This document shows positions 27,032 through 35,802 of a stretch of 52,625 bases of DNA, piece after piece. This stretch comes from an uncultured beta proteobacterium (GTDB lineage: Bacteria > Pseudomonadota > Gammaproteobacteria > Burkholderiales > SG8-41). The notes beneath the pieces were generated by a model, which saw only the letters and a program-made list of their open reading frames with translations, was not told the DNA's origin and ran no database searches. The stretch lies in NCBI GenBank assembly GCA_903889565.1, contig CAISYC010000012.1:1-52625 (forward strand), read 5' to 3'. The translations under genes were made by a program, and so were the position numbers. Each line of letters opens with the position of its first letter. Positions within the stretch are counted from its first letter, which is position 1.

Positions 27032-28087
27032 TTAACGCAGTGCGGCGTTGATTTTGTCGAGTGCTGCGCTGCCCGGGCACAGATCGCCTGCGCCGAATTG
27101 ATTGAGCGGCGCATCGACCGTGTCGATGTGCTGGTGCAGATCCTGCGCTTCGGGATCCACATACAAGAGACCGGTTACCACCTCGCCTTCGGCGGCGCGC
27201 TCCTGCAGATAGTTCATGACCTTGATGCGGTCGGTTGCGTCGTAATCGGCGGCCAGCTTGCGCAAGCGCAGCATGGACCCGTCGTGCTGGCGCACGGTGG
27301 TTACCGTGCCCGGCGCGTAGTCGGCGGTGATTTCCTCGCGGCCGGTGATGAAGTCCAGCCGGTTGACCGCTTCGTTATGCTCGCGCACATAGTCGTAGCT
27401 TTTGGTCGAACCCGGGTGATTGTTGAATGCGACGCAGGGCGAGACGACATCAATAAAGGCCGCGCCCTTGTGCTCGATTGCGGCCTTGATCAGCGGCACC
27501 AGTTGTTTCTTGTCGCCCGAGAAACTGCGCGCGACGAAACTGGCGCCGAGCTGGAGTGCGAGGCCGACCATGTCGATCGGCTCGTCGCTGTTAATGACGC
27601 CGCGCTTGGATTTCGAACCCTTGTCGGCAGTCGCCGAAAACTGTCCCTTGGTCAGGCCGTAGACGCCGTTGTTCTCGACGATGTAGACCATGTTGACGCC
27701 GCGGCGCATGCAGTGCGCGAACTGGCCAAGGCCGATCGAGGCTGAGTCGCCGTCCCCCGAGACGCCGAGATAGAGCAGCTCGCGGTTGGCAAGGTTGGCG
27801 CCGGTTAGCACAGACGGCATGCGGCCGTGCACGCTGTTGAAGCCGTGCGAATTGCCGAGGAAGTAATCCGGTGTCTTCGAACTGCAACCGATGCCGGAAA
27901 GCTTGGCCACCCGGTGCGGTTCGATGTCCTTTTCCCAGCAAGCCTGAATGATGGAAGCGGAGATCGAGTCGTGACCGCAGCCGGCGCACAGCGTCGAGAT
28001 CTTGCCTTCGTAATCGCGGCGGGTATAGCCGACGCTGTTGGTCGGCAGGTCGGGATGATGCAGGGTCGGTTTGGCGATATAGGTCAT
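27032..28087 (-). CDS. korB: 2-oxoacid:acceptor oxidoreductase, beta (TPP-binding) subunit
   Basis: A 351-residue subunit that binds thiamine diphosphate and an iron-sulfur cluster. It has CAGCGHDSISASI and GIGCSSKTPDYF (cluster cysteines) and the TPP signature GDGDSASIGLGQ followed by ENNGVYGLTKGQ. VSPCVAFNNHPGSTKSYDYV is the family's C-terminal segment. With the alpha subunit it decarboxylates a 2-oxoacid (most likely 2-oxoglutarate) to the acyl-CoA, or runs in reverse. Its start overlaps the korA stop by four bases. It is the last gene of a three-gene leftward operon. The choice of 2-oxoglutarate over pyruvate is inferred. Confidence 0.88.
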   Translation of the reverse strand: MTYIAKPTLHHPDLPTNSVGYTRRDYEGKISTLCAGCGHDSISASIIQACWEKDIEPHRVAKLSGIGCSSKTPDYFLGNSHGFNSVHGRMPSVLTGANLANRELLYLGVSGDGDSASIGLGQFAHCMRRGVNMVYIVENNGVYGLTKGQFSATADKGSKSKRGVINSDEPIDMVGLALQLGASFVARSFSGDKKQLVPLIKAAIEHKGAAFIDVVSPCVAFNNHPGSTKSYDYVREHNEAVNRLDFITGREEITADYAPGTVTTVRQHDGSMLRLRKLAADYDATDRIKVMNYLQERAAEGEVVTGLLYVDPEAQDLHQHIDTVDAPLNQFGAGDLCPGSAALDKINAALR

Positions 28088-29922
28088 GACACCACCTTCT
28101 TGAGCGGAACCACGTTACGCGCGGCTGCGTGTTGCGCAATCTGGTCAACGATGTAGCGCGCGGTGATCGGCGTGCCGTCGTAGTGCAGCACCGACAGCAG
28201 GCGCGCCGGATTGATCTTCGCTTCGTTGACCAGCAGTGTTTTCAACTGGGCATCTCGGTTCTGTTCGACCACGAACACCCACGGATGCGAGGCGACAAAA
28301 TCGGCGATCTCGTCCTGGAACGGGAAGGCGCGCACGCGCAGTGCGTTGACGTAAATGCCGCGTTCGGCCAGCACGTCGAGCGCTTCCTGCATGGCCGGGC
28401 TGGTCGAGCCGTAAAAGATCGCGCCGAAGCGCGCCGGTTTCTCCGCCGGGTAGAGCAGCGGCGCCGGCACGTATTTTTTAGCGGTGTCGAATTTGCGCAG
28501 CAGGCGTTGCACGTTGTAGATGTAATCCGGACCGGCTTCGCTGTATTGCGCGTAACGGTTCTTGGTGGTGCCGCGCGTGAAATAGCCGCCGCGCGTCGGA
28601 TGCGTGCCCGGCAGCGTGCGGAACGGAATACCGTCGCCGTCAACATCGTTATAACGGCCGAAATCGCGGCCCGCTTCGAGTTCTTCGTAGGTCATGATCT
28701 TGCCGCGGTCGTATTCGACGCTGTCGTCCCACTCGAGCGGTTCGCACAGCCGCGTGTTCATGCCGATGTCGAGATCGGTCATCACGAAAATCGGGGTCTG
28801 CAGGCGCTCGGCGAGATCGAAGGCCTTGGCGGTCAGCGAGAAGCATTCGCGCGGGTCTTCGGGGAACAGCAGCACGTGTTTGGTATCTCCGTGCGAGGCG
28901 TAGGCGCAGGCCAAAAGGTCGGACTGCTGGGTGCGCGTCGGCATCCCGGTTGACGGGCCGCCGCGTTGCACATCGACAATCACCGCCGGGATTTCGGCGA
29001 AGTAGGCGAGGCCGATGAATTCGGTCATCAGCGAAACGCCGGGGCCCGAGGTGGCGGTGAAGGCGCGCGCGCCGTTCCAGCCCGCACCGATGACCATGCC
29101 GATCGAGGCGAGCTCGTCCTCCGCCTGCACGATCGCGTACTTGTGCTTGCCGGTGGCGGCGTCAACGCGGTATTTCTGGCAGAACTTGATGAACGATTCG
29201 GCCACCGATGAGGACGGCGTGATCGGATACCAGCCGCAAACCGTGGCGCCGCCGTATACGGCACCGAGTGCGGTGGCGTTGTTGCCCTCGAGGAAGACCT
29301 TGTTGCCGACCGCGTCGGCGCGCTTGACCAGCAGGCCGAGCGGGCAGCTCAGGTGCTGCAGCGCGTAATCGCGGCCCAGGCGCAGTGCTTTGACGTTCGA
29401 TTGCAGCAGCGCTTCCTTGCCCTTGTATTGCTCGGAGAACAGTTTCTCGATTTCCGCGGGGTCGATGTCGAGCAGCGCCGACAGCGCGCCGACGTAAATG
29501 ATGTTCTTGAACAACTGGCGCTGGCGCGGGTCCGTGTAGGTAGCGTTGCAGATCTCGGTCAGCGGCATGCCGATGACCGTGATGTCGTCGCGGAACTTCG
29601 ACTTCGGCAACTGTTTGGTGTTGTCGTAGAAAAGGTAGCCGCCCGGCTCGATTTCCTTGACGTCTGCGTCCCAGGTCTGCGGATTCATCGCCACCATCAG
29701 ATCGACGCCGCCGCGGCGCGCCTGATAGCCCGCTTCGGTAACGCGTACTTCGTACCAGGTCGGCAGGCCCTGGATGTTCGACGGGAAGATGTTGCGCGGC
29801 GCCACCGGCACGCCCATGCGCAGAATCGAGCGCGCGAACAGTTCATTGGCGCTGGCGGAACCGGAGCCGTTGACGTTGGCGAATTTGACGACGAAGTCGT
29901 TTGTTGCTTCTATGCGTTTCAT
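28084..29922 (-). CDS. korA: 2-oxoacid:acceptor oxidoreductase, fused gamma-alpha subunit
   Basis: A 612-residue protein made of an N-terminal gamma domain (about 1-190: NVNGSGSASANELFARSILR, then MAMNPQTW-like signature VAMNPQTWDADV) fused to the alpha domain. The alpha domain contains NATALGAVYGGATVCGWYPI, AEDELASIGMVIGAGWNGAR, TSGPGVSLMTEFIGLA and a C-terminal VEQNRDAQLKTLL. The gamma-alpha fusion is the two-subunit Kor arrangement. I place the start at the ATG at 29922 (MKRIEATNDF). The open frame continues upstream into korC but there is only antisense-like sequence. It follows the flavoprotein subunit by 74 bases and overlaps korB. Confidence 0.88.
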   Translation of the reverse strand: MKRIEATNDFVVKFANVNGSGSASANELFARSILRMGVPVAPRNIFPSNIQGLPTWYEVRVTEAGYQARRGGVDLMVAMNPQTWDADVKEIEPGGYLFYDNTKQLPKSKFRDDITVIGMPLTEICNATYTDPRQRQLFKNIIYVGALSALLDIDPAEIEKLFSEQYKGKEALLQSNVKALRLGRDYALQHLSCPLGLLVKRADAVGNKVFLEGNNATALGAVYGGATVCGWYPITPSSSVAESFIKFCQKYRVDAATGKHKYAIVQAEDELASIGMVIGAGWNGARAFTATSGPGVSLMTEFIGLAYFAEIPAVIVDVQRGGPSTGMPTRTQQSDLLACAYASHGDTKHVLLFPEDPRECFSLTAKAFDLAERLQTPIFVMTDLDIGMNTRLCEPLEWDDSVEYDRGKIMTYEELEAGRDFGRYNDVDGDGIPFRTLPGTHPTRGGYFTRGTTKNRYAQYSEAGPDYIYNVQRLLRKFDTAKKYVPAPLLYPAEKPARFGAIFYGSTSPAMQEALDVLAERGIYVNALRVRAFPFQDEIADFVASHPWVFVVEQNRDAQLKTLLVNEAKINPARLLSVLHYDGTPITARYIVDQIAQHAAARNVVPLKKVVS

Positions 29923-29996
29923 TCGAACAGACCCTTTGTTGTTCGTAATTTGCGCGGCGTTGTCTTTACGCGGCGCGCCGTTCCGGTTTGTGCTTT

Positions 29997-31820
29997 TTAT
30001 GCCGCGCGCCTTTGCGGCTTGTTTCGGCAGCCCGGACCTGCGTGCGTCATTTCGAGGAAGAATTTCTGCATGTCCCAGGCGCCGGTCGGGCAACGCTCGG
30101 CGCACAGGCCGCAATGCAGGCAGACGTCCTCGTCCTTGGCCATGATGCGGCCGGTTTTCAGCGTATCCGATACATAGAGCGCCTGTTCGACATTGTCCGC
30201 CGGCGCCTTGAGCTGCGTGCGCAGATCGGTTTCCTCGGCGTTCGGCGTGAAGGTGATGCAGTCCATCGGGCAGATATCGACGCAGGCGTCGCATTCGATG
30301 CACAGCTTGGGCGCGAACACCGTCTGCGCGTCGCAATTGAGGCAGCGTTGCGTTTCGGCCAGCGCGAGTTTCTGGTCGTAGCCGAGCTCAACCTCAACCT
30401 TGATGTTCTTCAGCGCGATCTTCTGATCCTTCATCGGCACCTTGTAACGGTGATCGTTGGAGATCGCGTTGTCGTAGCTCCACTCGTGGATGCCCATTTT
30501 CTGCGACATCAGCGTAACCATCGGCGCCGGTCGCAGCTTCGGGTCTTCACCGCCGCAGAGTTTGTCGATCGAGATGGCCGCTTCGTGACCCTGTGCAACC
30601 GCCCAGATGATGTTCTTCGGACCGAAGGCGGAATCGCCGCCGAAGAATATATTCGGCACGGTCGACTGGAAGGTAACCTTGTCGACCACCGGCAGGCCCC
30701 ATTTGTTGAACTCGACGCCGATGTCGCGCTCGATCCACGGAAAGGCGTTTTCCTGGCCGACGGCGACCAGCACGTCGTCGCATTCGAACAACTGGTCGGG
30801 GCCGCCGACCGGCACCAGTTTGCGCCGGCCTTCGGCGTCATACTCGGCCTTGACCTGCTCGAAGGTCATGCCGGTGAGCTTGCCGTTCTGGTGCACGTAA
30901 GCCTTCGGCACCAGGTAATTCAGAATCGGAATGCCTTCGTGCTGGGCGTCTTCTTTCTCCCACGGGCTCGCTTTCATTTCATCGAAGCCCGAACGCACGA
31001 TCACTTTGACGTCTTCACCACCAAGGCGCTTGGCCGAACGGCAGCAATCCATCGCCGTGTTGCCGCCGCCCAGCACGATGACGCGCCTGCCGATCTTGTC
31101 GGTGTGGCCGAACGACACGCTCGACAGCCAGTCGATGCCGATATGGATATTCTTGGCCGCTTCCTGGCGGCCCGGCAACTCGAGGTCGCGGCCGCGCGGC
31201 GCGCCGGTGCCGACGAAAATGACATCGAATTTGTCGTCGATGACTTTTTTCAGGCTGTCGATTTCAACGCCGCCCTTGAAGGTGACGCCGAGGTTCAACA
31301 CGTAACCGACTTCCTCGTCGATGACTTCCATCGGCAGGCGGAAGCGCGGGATCTGCGACCAGATCATGCCGCCGGCGCGATCATCGCGGTCGTACACGGT
31401 GACGTCATAACCGAGCGGCGCGAGGTCGCGCGCCACGGTCAGCGAGGCGGGGCCGGCACCGATACAGGCAATGCGCTTGCCGTTTTTCTTCGCCGGTGCC
31501 TGCGGCAGACGCGGACGGATGTCGTCCTTGTAGTCGGCGGCGACACGCTTCAGGCGGCAGATCGCAACCGGTTCCGGCTTTTCACCGTTGTTTTCCTCGA
31601 CGCGGCCGCGGCGGCAGGCCGGTTCGCAAGGGCGGTCGCAGGTGCGACCGAGGATGCCGGGAAATACGTTCGAATACCAGTTCACCATGTAGGCGTCGCT
31701 GTAGCGACCGGCGGCGATCAGGCGGATGTATTCGGGCACCGGCGTATGCGCCGGGCATGCCCACTGACAATCGACGACTTTGTGAAAGTAGTCGGGATTG
31801 GAAATATCGGTCGGTTTCAA
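29997..31820 (-). CDS. korC: GltD-like NAD(P)H flavoprotein with two 4Fe-4S clusters (KorC-like)
   Basis: A 607-residue iron-sulfur flavoprotein. An N-terminal cysteine-rich domain (CQWACPAHTPVPEY; CDRPCEPACRRG) is followed by an FAD fold (IGAGPASLTVARDLAPLGYDV near 120) and an NADP fold (VIVLGGGNTAMDCCRSAKRL near 260). At the C-terminus are two ferredoxin-type clusters, CIECDACVDICPMDC and CLHCGLCAERCP. Position and architecture match the KorC subunit of 2-oxoglutarate:NADP+ oxidoreductase known from denitrifying, aromatic-degrading betaproteobacteria. It passes electrons from KorAB to NADP. GAGGAG six bases before the TTG at 31820 decides the start; a GTG at 31838 overlaps that site. Confidence 0.85.
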   Translation of the reverse strand: MKPTDISNPDYFHKVVDCQWACPAHTPVPEYIRLIAAGRYSDAYMVNWYSNVFPGILGRTCDRPCEPACRRGRVEENNGEKPEPVAICRLKRVAADYKDDIRPRLPQAPAKKNGKRIACIGAGPASLTVARDLAPLGYDVTVYDRDDRAGGMIWSQIPRFRLPMEVIDEEVGYVLNLGVTFKGGVEIDSLKKVIDDKFDVIFVGTGAPRGRDLELPGRQEAAKNIHIGIDWLSSVSFGHTDKIGRRVIVLGGGNTAMDCCRSAKRLGGEDVKVIVRSGFDEMKASPWEKEDAQHEGIPILNYLVPKAYVHQNGKLTGMTFEQVKAEYDAEGRRKLVPVGGPDQLFECDDVLVAVGQENAFPWIERDIGVEFNKWGLPVVDKVTFQSTVPNIFFGGDSAFGPKNIIWAVAQGHEAAISIDKLCGGEDPKLRPAPMVTLMSQKMGIHEWSYDNAISNDHRYKVPMKDQKIALKNIKVEVELGYDQKLALAETQRCLNCDAQTVFAPKLCIECDACVDICPMDCITFTPNAEETDLRTQLKAPADNVEQALYVSDTLKTGRIMAKDEDVCLHCGLCAERCPTGAWDMQKFFLEMTHAGPGCRNKPQRRAA

Positions 31821-31929
31821 GTCTTCTCCTCGGTTCACCGGCGACGTCTACGGTCTGTTCGGGTGCGCGGCGTGAAGCGCTCTAACGCGCGAGCGCGGCG
31901 ACGGACTGACGGCGGTTTGGGTGGCGAGT

Positions 31930-31974
31930 ATTTTACGCCTCGATTCCAGCGGTGAAAAGTCTTGAAATTTCAAG
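31930..31974 (-). promoter_or_regulatory. kor operon promoter with adjacent palindrome
   Basis: On the minus strand TTTTCA (31958-31953), a 17-base spacer and TAAAAT (31935-31930) form a reasonable sigma-70 promoter, giving a leader of about 100 bases to the korC start. Directly upstream of the -35 box is the perfect 14-bp palindrome CTTGAAATTTCAAG (31961-31974), a candidate regulator site. Confidence 0.45.
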
Positions 31975-32101
31975 CACTAGGGGTCGAATGCTGCGTTGCG
32001 GTCTGGGCGGCGCTGCGCTGCTGCGCGCTAGTCGAGGGTAACTGCTTAATTTGGCGATGGAAAAGCGCCAACCGGCAGGCTGTGCACGGTGCCGGTGCTC
32101 A

Positions 32102-32135
32102 CCGCACGGGGTGCCGTTTGCGGCACCCCGTGCGG
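32102..32135 (-). terminator. perfect 14-bp hairpin after the small secreted protein gene
   Basis: CCGCACGGGGTGCC pairs exactly with GGCACCCCGTGCGG around a 6-base loop, starting 8 bases after the stop at 32143. No T tract follows in either direction, so it may be a terminator aided by other factors or a 3'-end stabilising hairpin. Confidence 0.4.
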
Positions 32136-32142
32136 CGGGTGG

Positions 32143-32379
32143 TTAACGCCAGCCATGGCGTCCGAAATTTTCGTGACGTTCACGGTATTCGTGATGACGT
32201 TCGAAGAATTCGCGGCGATCGTGCCAGCGCGGTTCGGCGTAGCGGTAGTAGGACACCGGGGTCGGCGCCACCGCCACCTGACGCGGCACACCGATATCGA
32301 AAAACACATCGACACCTGCAAAGGCCGGGGCCGCGCTGATGCAGCACGCCGCTGCCAACAAACCGAGAGTCTTTTTCAT
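32143..32379 (-). CDS. small secreted His/Arg-rich protein of unknown function
   Basis: A 78-residue protein with a clear signal peptide (MKKTLGLLAAACCISAAPAFA). The mature part of about 57 residues starts GVDVFFDIGVPRQVAVAP and ends in a His/Arg/Glu-rich tail (EFFERHHEYRERHENFGRHG) that could bind metal or polyanions. I do not recognise a family. AGGAGG lies six bases before the ATG at 32379, which decides the start against an earlier in-frame ATG at 32412. It stands alone between two hairpins and has a dyad in its upstream region. Confidence 0.75.
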   Translation of the reverse strand: MKKTLGLLAAACCISAAPAFAGVDVFFDIGVPRQVAVAPTPVSYYRYAEPRWHDRREFFERHHEYRERHENFGRHGWR

Positions 32380-32402
32380 GATGGCCTCCTGTTGAATCGA
32401 CG

Positions 32403-32418
32403 CGTGGAACATTCCACG
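32403..32418. promoter_or_regulatory. dyad upstream of the small secreted protein
   Basis: CGTGGAA-CA-TTCCACG is a 7-bp inverted repeat with a 2-base centre, 24 bases before the start codon. It may be an operator or a leader hairpin. No factor can be assigned. Confidence 0.35.
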
Positions 32419-32504
32419 TGATCAGATTAACGGACCGCGCTGTCGCGGCGGCGTTGCTGCGGCGTAACGAGTGTTGCGATTTGTAACGGTTGCGCGGTGA
32501 CGAA

Positions 32505-32534
32505 AAAAAGCCCGCGCGACGGTGCGGGCTTTTT
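32505..32534 (-). terminator. terminator of the LVIVD-repeat gene
   Basis: AAAAAGCCCGC pairs with GCGGGCTTTTT around an 8-base loop, with A and T tracts on both sides, so it can act in both directions. It lies 17 bases after the leftward LVIVD gene. Confidence 0.8.
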
Positions 32535-32551
32535 GCGAAACGACGCGCTGG

Positions 32552-33880
32552 TCAGTTCTTCACCGGCCCCGTGTAACGCAGGATGTAGATGCCCTGCTGC
32601 GCGCCGCCGGTGACGTAGATGTAGCCGCGGCTATCGACAAATACGTCTTCCATGCGCACGTAATTGCCGTATGACTCGATGTATAGCTTTTCCGGCAGGC
32701 CGGCGACGAAGTTGCCGACTTCGCGGGGCAGGCGTTTGTCCGACACGTCGTAGACGCGCAGCCCCGCGTTGAACCACGTCAGATAGGCGAGATTGCCCTG
32801 TTTCTGCACGTTCGGGTTGTATTGCAACTGGTTCATGTTGTGCGGCCCGAAACGTCCGCCCTTGTCGCAGAAATTCTTGTAGGGTAATCCGGGTGGCGGT
32901 ACCGGCACCGGGAAGCGCGATACCGCGAACGGCTTTGCCGGGTTTGATACATCGACAATGGTGGCGTGATCGAGCGGGCCCTTGCACTCGGGAATCACTG
33001 CTTCCGAATTGACGTAGACCAGTTTGCGTTTGAAATCCGGCGACACGGTATGCACGTCGAATTTGTGATGCGGCTGAAACTTGGTTTGCGAAACGAGCTT
33101 CGGCTTTTTTACGTCGCTGATATCGAGTATCACCATGCCGGCGTCGCCGTACGACAGGTACATCAGATTGCCGTCGACGAAGTTGGGATTGTGCAGATTG
33201 ATGTTCGGGTCTTTCTGCGGGGTTTCACCGCCGGCAACATGCTGGCCCGGATACCACCAGCGGCCGGCCTCGACCGGCTTGGTCGGGTCGCTGATATCGA
33301 GAATCACGTAAATGTCGCCGTCGTAACCCTTCATGTCGGCGGCCAGATGCACATAACGGCCGCCCAGATAGGCGTTGCGATGTGTGCCGCGACCTGTGGG
33401 ATTGTCGGTGTGCCAGCGCCCGAGTTCCTTCGGATTGAGCGGGTCCTTGATGTCGATGAGCATCACGCCCGCCTCGTAGGGCTTGTTCGGATCCATGCCG
33501 GTGCCGGCGCGGTTTTCCGGGCGGCCGAGTGCGACGACCATGATGCCGTCGGCGATGTCGACCTGCACGGTGTTGGTGTTGGGCGGACCCGGGATGAATT
33601 TCACCGTTTTCGGATTGCGCGGATCGGTAACGTCGATCACGCTCCAGCCCGGCACGTTGTAATGCGCGGTGATCAGGTACCAGCGGTCGCCGGCGCGAGT
33701 CATCGAGATTTTGAAACCCGGCCGGCCATCCATGATGGTGTAGCCAAGCACTTCCATGTTTTCCGCCGTCCAGCCCGGCGGCACCGGATCGGCGTGCGCG
33801 GGCGGCAGCGCGAGCAGCGCAGCGGCCAGCGCCGCCGCATTCAAAACGTGTTTGAGCGAACCCCCAACGACATGGCGCAT
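32552..33880 (-). CDS. secreted LVIVD-repeat (beta-propeller) protein
   Basis: A 442-residue exported protein with signal peptide (VLNAAALAAALLALPPAHA). The mature part contains repeated strands of the LVIVD type: WSVIDVTDPRNPKTVKFI, VMLIDIKDPLNPKELGRW, IYVILDISDPTKPVEAGRWW, MVILDISDVKKPKLV, ATIVDVSNPAKPFAVSRF and LRVYDVSDKRLPREV. Six such units suggest a beta-propeller that binds ligands or other surface proteins. No catalytic motif is visible and the role is unknown. GGAGG precedes the ATG. It lies 33 bases downstream of lpdA on the same strand, so the two may share a transcript, and it ends at its own terminator. Confidence 0.85.
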   Translation of the reverse strand: MRHVVGGSLKHVLNAAALAAALLALPPAHADPVPPGWTAENMEVLGYTIMDGRPGFKISMTRAGDRWYLITAHYNVPGWSVIDVTDPRNPKTVKFIPGPPNTNTVQVDIADGIMVVALGRPENRAGTGMDPNKPYEAGVMLIDIKDPLNPKELGRWHTDNPTGRGTHRNAYLGGRYVHLAADMKGYDGDIYVILDISDPTKPVEAGRWWYPGQHVAGGETPQKDPNINLHNPNFVDGNLMYLSYGDAGMVILDISDVKKPKLVSQTKFQPHHKFDVHTVSPDFKRKLVYVNSEAVIPECKGPLDHATIVDVSNPAKPFAVSRFPVPVPPPGLPYKNFCDKGGRFGPHNMNQLQYNPNVQKQGNLAYLTWFNAGLRVYDVSDKRLPREVGNFVAGLPEKLYIESYGNYVRMEDVFVDSRGYIYVTGGAQQGIYILRYTGPVKN

Positions 33881-33913
33881 GTTTCCTCCCCGGGAAATTG
33901 ACTGCAGTAAAAC

Positions 33914-35695
33914 TTATTTTTTTGGCATGTAGAGATCGGTGATGCTGCCCTCGGCAATTTCAGCAGCAAAGAACACGGTTTCCGACAGCGTCGGATGCGG
34001 ATGAATGGTGAGGCCGAGATCGGTCATGTCGGCACCCATCTCAAGCGCGAGCACGGTTTCGGCGATCAGCTCGCCGGCGTTGACGCCGACCATGCCGGCG
34101 CCGAGGATACGTTTCGTTTCCCTGTCGAACAGCAGTTTGGTCATGCCTTCTTCGCGGCCGGTGGCCAGCGCGCGGCCGCTGGCCGCCCACGGGAACACCG
34201 CCTTGTCGTAGGCGATGCCCAGTTTTTCCGCCTGCGTTTCGGTGAGGCCCATCCACGCCAGTTCCGGATCGGTATAAGCCACCGACGGAATGGTGCGCGC
34301 GTCGAACTGGACTTTATGGCCGGCGATCACCTCGGCGGCGAGTTTGCCTTCGTGCGTCGCCTTGTGCGCCAGCATCGGTTCGCCGACGATGTCGCCGATG
34401 CCGAAGATATGCGGCACATTCGTGCGCATTTGTTTATCGACGGGGATGAAACCGCGCTCGCTGACCGTCACGCCGGCCGCTTCGGCCTTGATCTCGCGGC
34501 CGTTGGGACGGCGGCCGACCGCCATCAGCGCATAGTCGAAGGTATCCACGGCGTTGGTGGCGCCTTCAAAGGTCACTTTGAGGCCGTCCTTCACCGATTC
34601 GATTTTCGCGACCTTGGTTTTCAGCAGAATTTTTTCGTAACGCTTTTCCAGGCGTTTGGCGAGCGGGCGCACGACATCGCGATCGGCGCCGGGTACCAGG
34701 CCGTCCATCAGTTCGACCACCGTGATTTTCGAACCCAGCGCGTCGAACACCGTCGCCATTTCCAGGCCGATGATGCCGCCGCCGATGACGAGCAGGCGCT
34801 TGGGTATTTCCGGCAGCGCCAGCGCGCCGGTCGAATCGATCAGGCGCGAATTGTCGTAGGGGAATCCGGGAATGCGCGCTACGCTCGAACCGGCGGCGAT
34901 GATGCAATAGTCGAAGGAAACGGTTTTGACGCCGTCTTTTGTTTCGACGCGAATCATGTTCGGCGACGCAAACTCGCCGCGGCCTTCGACTACGGTGACT
35001 TTGCGCTGTTTGGCGAGGCCGGACAAGCCTTTGGTCAGTTTGCCGATCACGCTGTCCTTCCAGCCGCGCAGCTTGTCGAGGTCAATCTTCGGCGCGCCGA
35101 AGGTGATGCCGTGCGCACTCATTTCACCGGCTTCGGTGATGACCTTGGCGACGTGCAGCAGCGCCTTCGACGGGATGCAGCCGACATTCAGGCAAACGCC
35201 CCCAAGCGAGGGATAGCGCTCGATCAAAACGGTTTTCTTGCCGAGATCGGCGGCACGGAAGGCCGCGGTGTAACCGCCGGGGCCGGCGCCGAGTACCACC
35301 ACTTCGGCGTGGATGTCGCCCTTGGGGCCGCTGTAGGGCGCGGCAACCGGTGTGCCGGCGGCGGCCGGCGCCGGGGCGCTGACAGCTGCGGCCTTGGCTG
35401 GCGCGGCGGCTGCCGCTGGCGTTGCCGGCGCCGCCGCTGCAGGGGCATCCGCGGCGTCGGGCTCCAGCGTCAGAATCAGGGTACCCATCGAAACTTTGTC
35501 ACCGACCTTGAGCTTGAGCTCTTTCACGGTGCCGGCGCCGGGGGCCGGCACTTCCATCGTCGCCTTGTCGGATTCGAGTGAGAGCAGCGGATCTTCCGCG
35601 CTGACGTGGTCGCCCGCTTTGACCAGAACTTCGATCACCGGAATGTTCTTGAAGTCGCCGATGTCCGGGACGTTGATTTCGATTTCTTTACTCAT
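33914..35695 (-). CDS. lpdA: dihydrolipoyl dehydrogenase with N-terminal lipoyl domain
   Basis: A 593-residue E3 enzyme that reoxidises dihydrolipoamide with NAD. The N-terminal lipoyl domain (about 1-80) carries the lipoylated Lys44 in [10 protein letters not shown]. An Ala/Pro-rich linker (85-125) connects it to the FAD enzyme, with [17 protein letters not shown], the redox disulfide [16 protein letters not shown] site [19 protein letters not shown] and C-terminal HPHPTLSE with the active-site histidine. The lipoyl extension is typical of the E3 encoded with the pyruvate dehydrogenase complex of betaproteobacteria, but aceE and aceF are not here. The whole gap to proA upstream is filled by a dispersed repeat. 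Confidence 0.94.
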   Translation of the reverse strand: MSKEIEINVPDIGDFKNIPVIEVLVKAGDHVSAEDPLLSLESDKATMEVPAPGAGTVKELKLKVGDKVSMGTLILTLEPDAADAPAAAAPATPAAAAAPAKAAAVSAPAPAAAGTPVAAPYSGPKGDIHAEVVVLGAGPGGYTAAFRAADLGKKTVLIERYPSLGGVCLNVGCIPSKALLHVAKVITEAGEMSAHGITFGAPKIDLDKLRGWKDSVIGKLTKGLSGLAKQRKVTVVEGRGEFASPNMIRVETKDGVKTVSFDYCIIAAGSSVARIPGFPYDNSRLIDSTGALALPEIPKRLLVIGGGIIGLEMATVFDALGSKITVVELMDGLVPGADRDVVRPLAKRLEKRYEKILLKTKVAKIESVKDGLKVTFEGATNAVDTFDYALMAVGRRPNGREIKAEAAGVTVSERGFIPVDKQMRTNVPHIFGIGDIVGEPMLAHKATHEGKLAAEVIAGHKVQFDARTIPSVAYTDPELAWMGLTETQAEKLGIAYDKAVFPWAASGRALATGREEGMTKLLFDRETKRILGAGMVGVNAGELIAETVLALEMGADMTDLGLTIHPHPTLSETVFFAAEIAEGSITDLYMPKK

Positions 35696-35710
35696 TGCGA
35701 AAACCCCTTA

Positions 35711-35797
35711 AGCCACAGAGGGCACAGAGAACACAGAAAAACCCCGGGAATAGAAAGTTTTTCTTTTGCTCTGTGACCTCTGTGTTCTCTGTGGCAA
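35711..35797. repeat. CTCTGTG-family inverted repeat, copy 2
   Basis: The left arm GCCACAGAGGGCACAGAGAA (35712-35731) continues with CACAG. The right arm (35769-35794) has the complementary CTCTGTG units. It is the same family as the copy at 11001-11131 and fills nearly all of the 107-base gap between proA and lpdA. Confidence 0.75.
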
Positions 35798-35802
35798 AGA
35801 TT

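Larger units (their letters stand above)
31821..32142. other. non-coding gap between korC and the small secreted protein
   Basis: About 320 bases without a convincing gene. It holds the leftward kor promoter region (31930-31974) and a 14-bp hairpin at 32102-32135. The remaining sequence shows no other structure I can support. Confidence 0.6.

Noticed and set aside
28084-30336. A single 750-codon leftward frame covering korA and part of korC
   Set aside because: The extra N-terminal part is Arg/Ala-rich and is an off-frame reading of the korC C-terminus. The family start of KorA is the ATG at 29922.
29988-31955. A 655-codon rightward open frame opposite korC
   Set aside because: Antisense shadow. 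The korC frame carries ordered cysteine clusters and nucleotide-binding folds.
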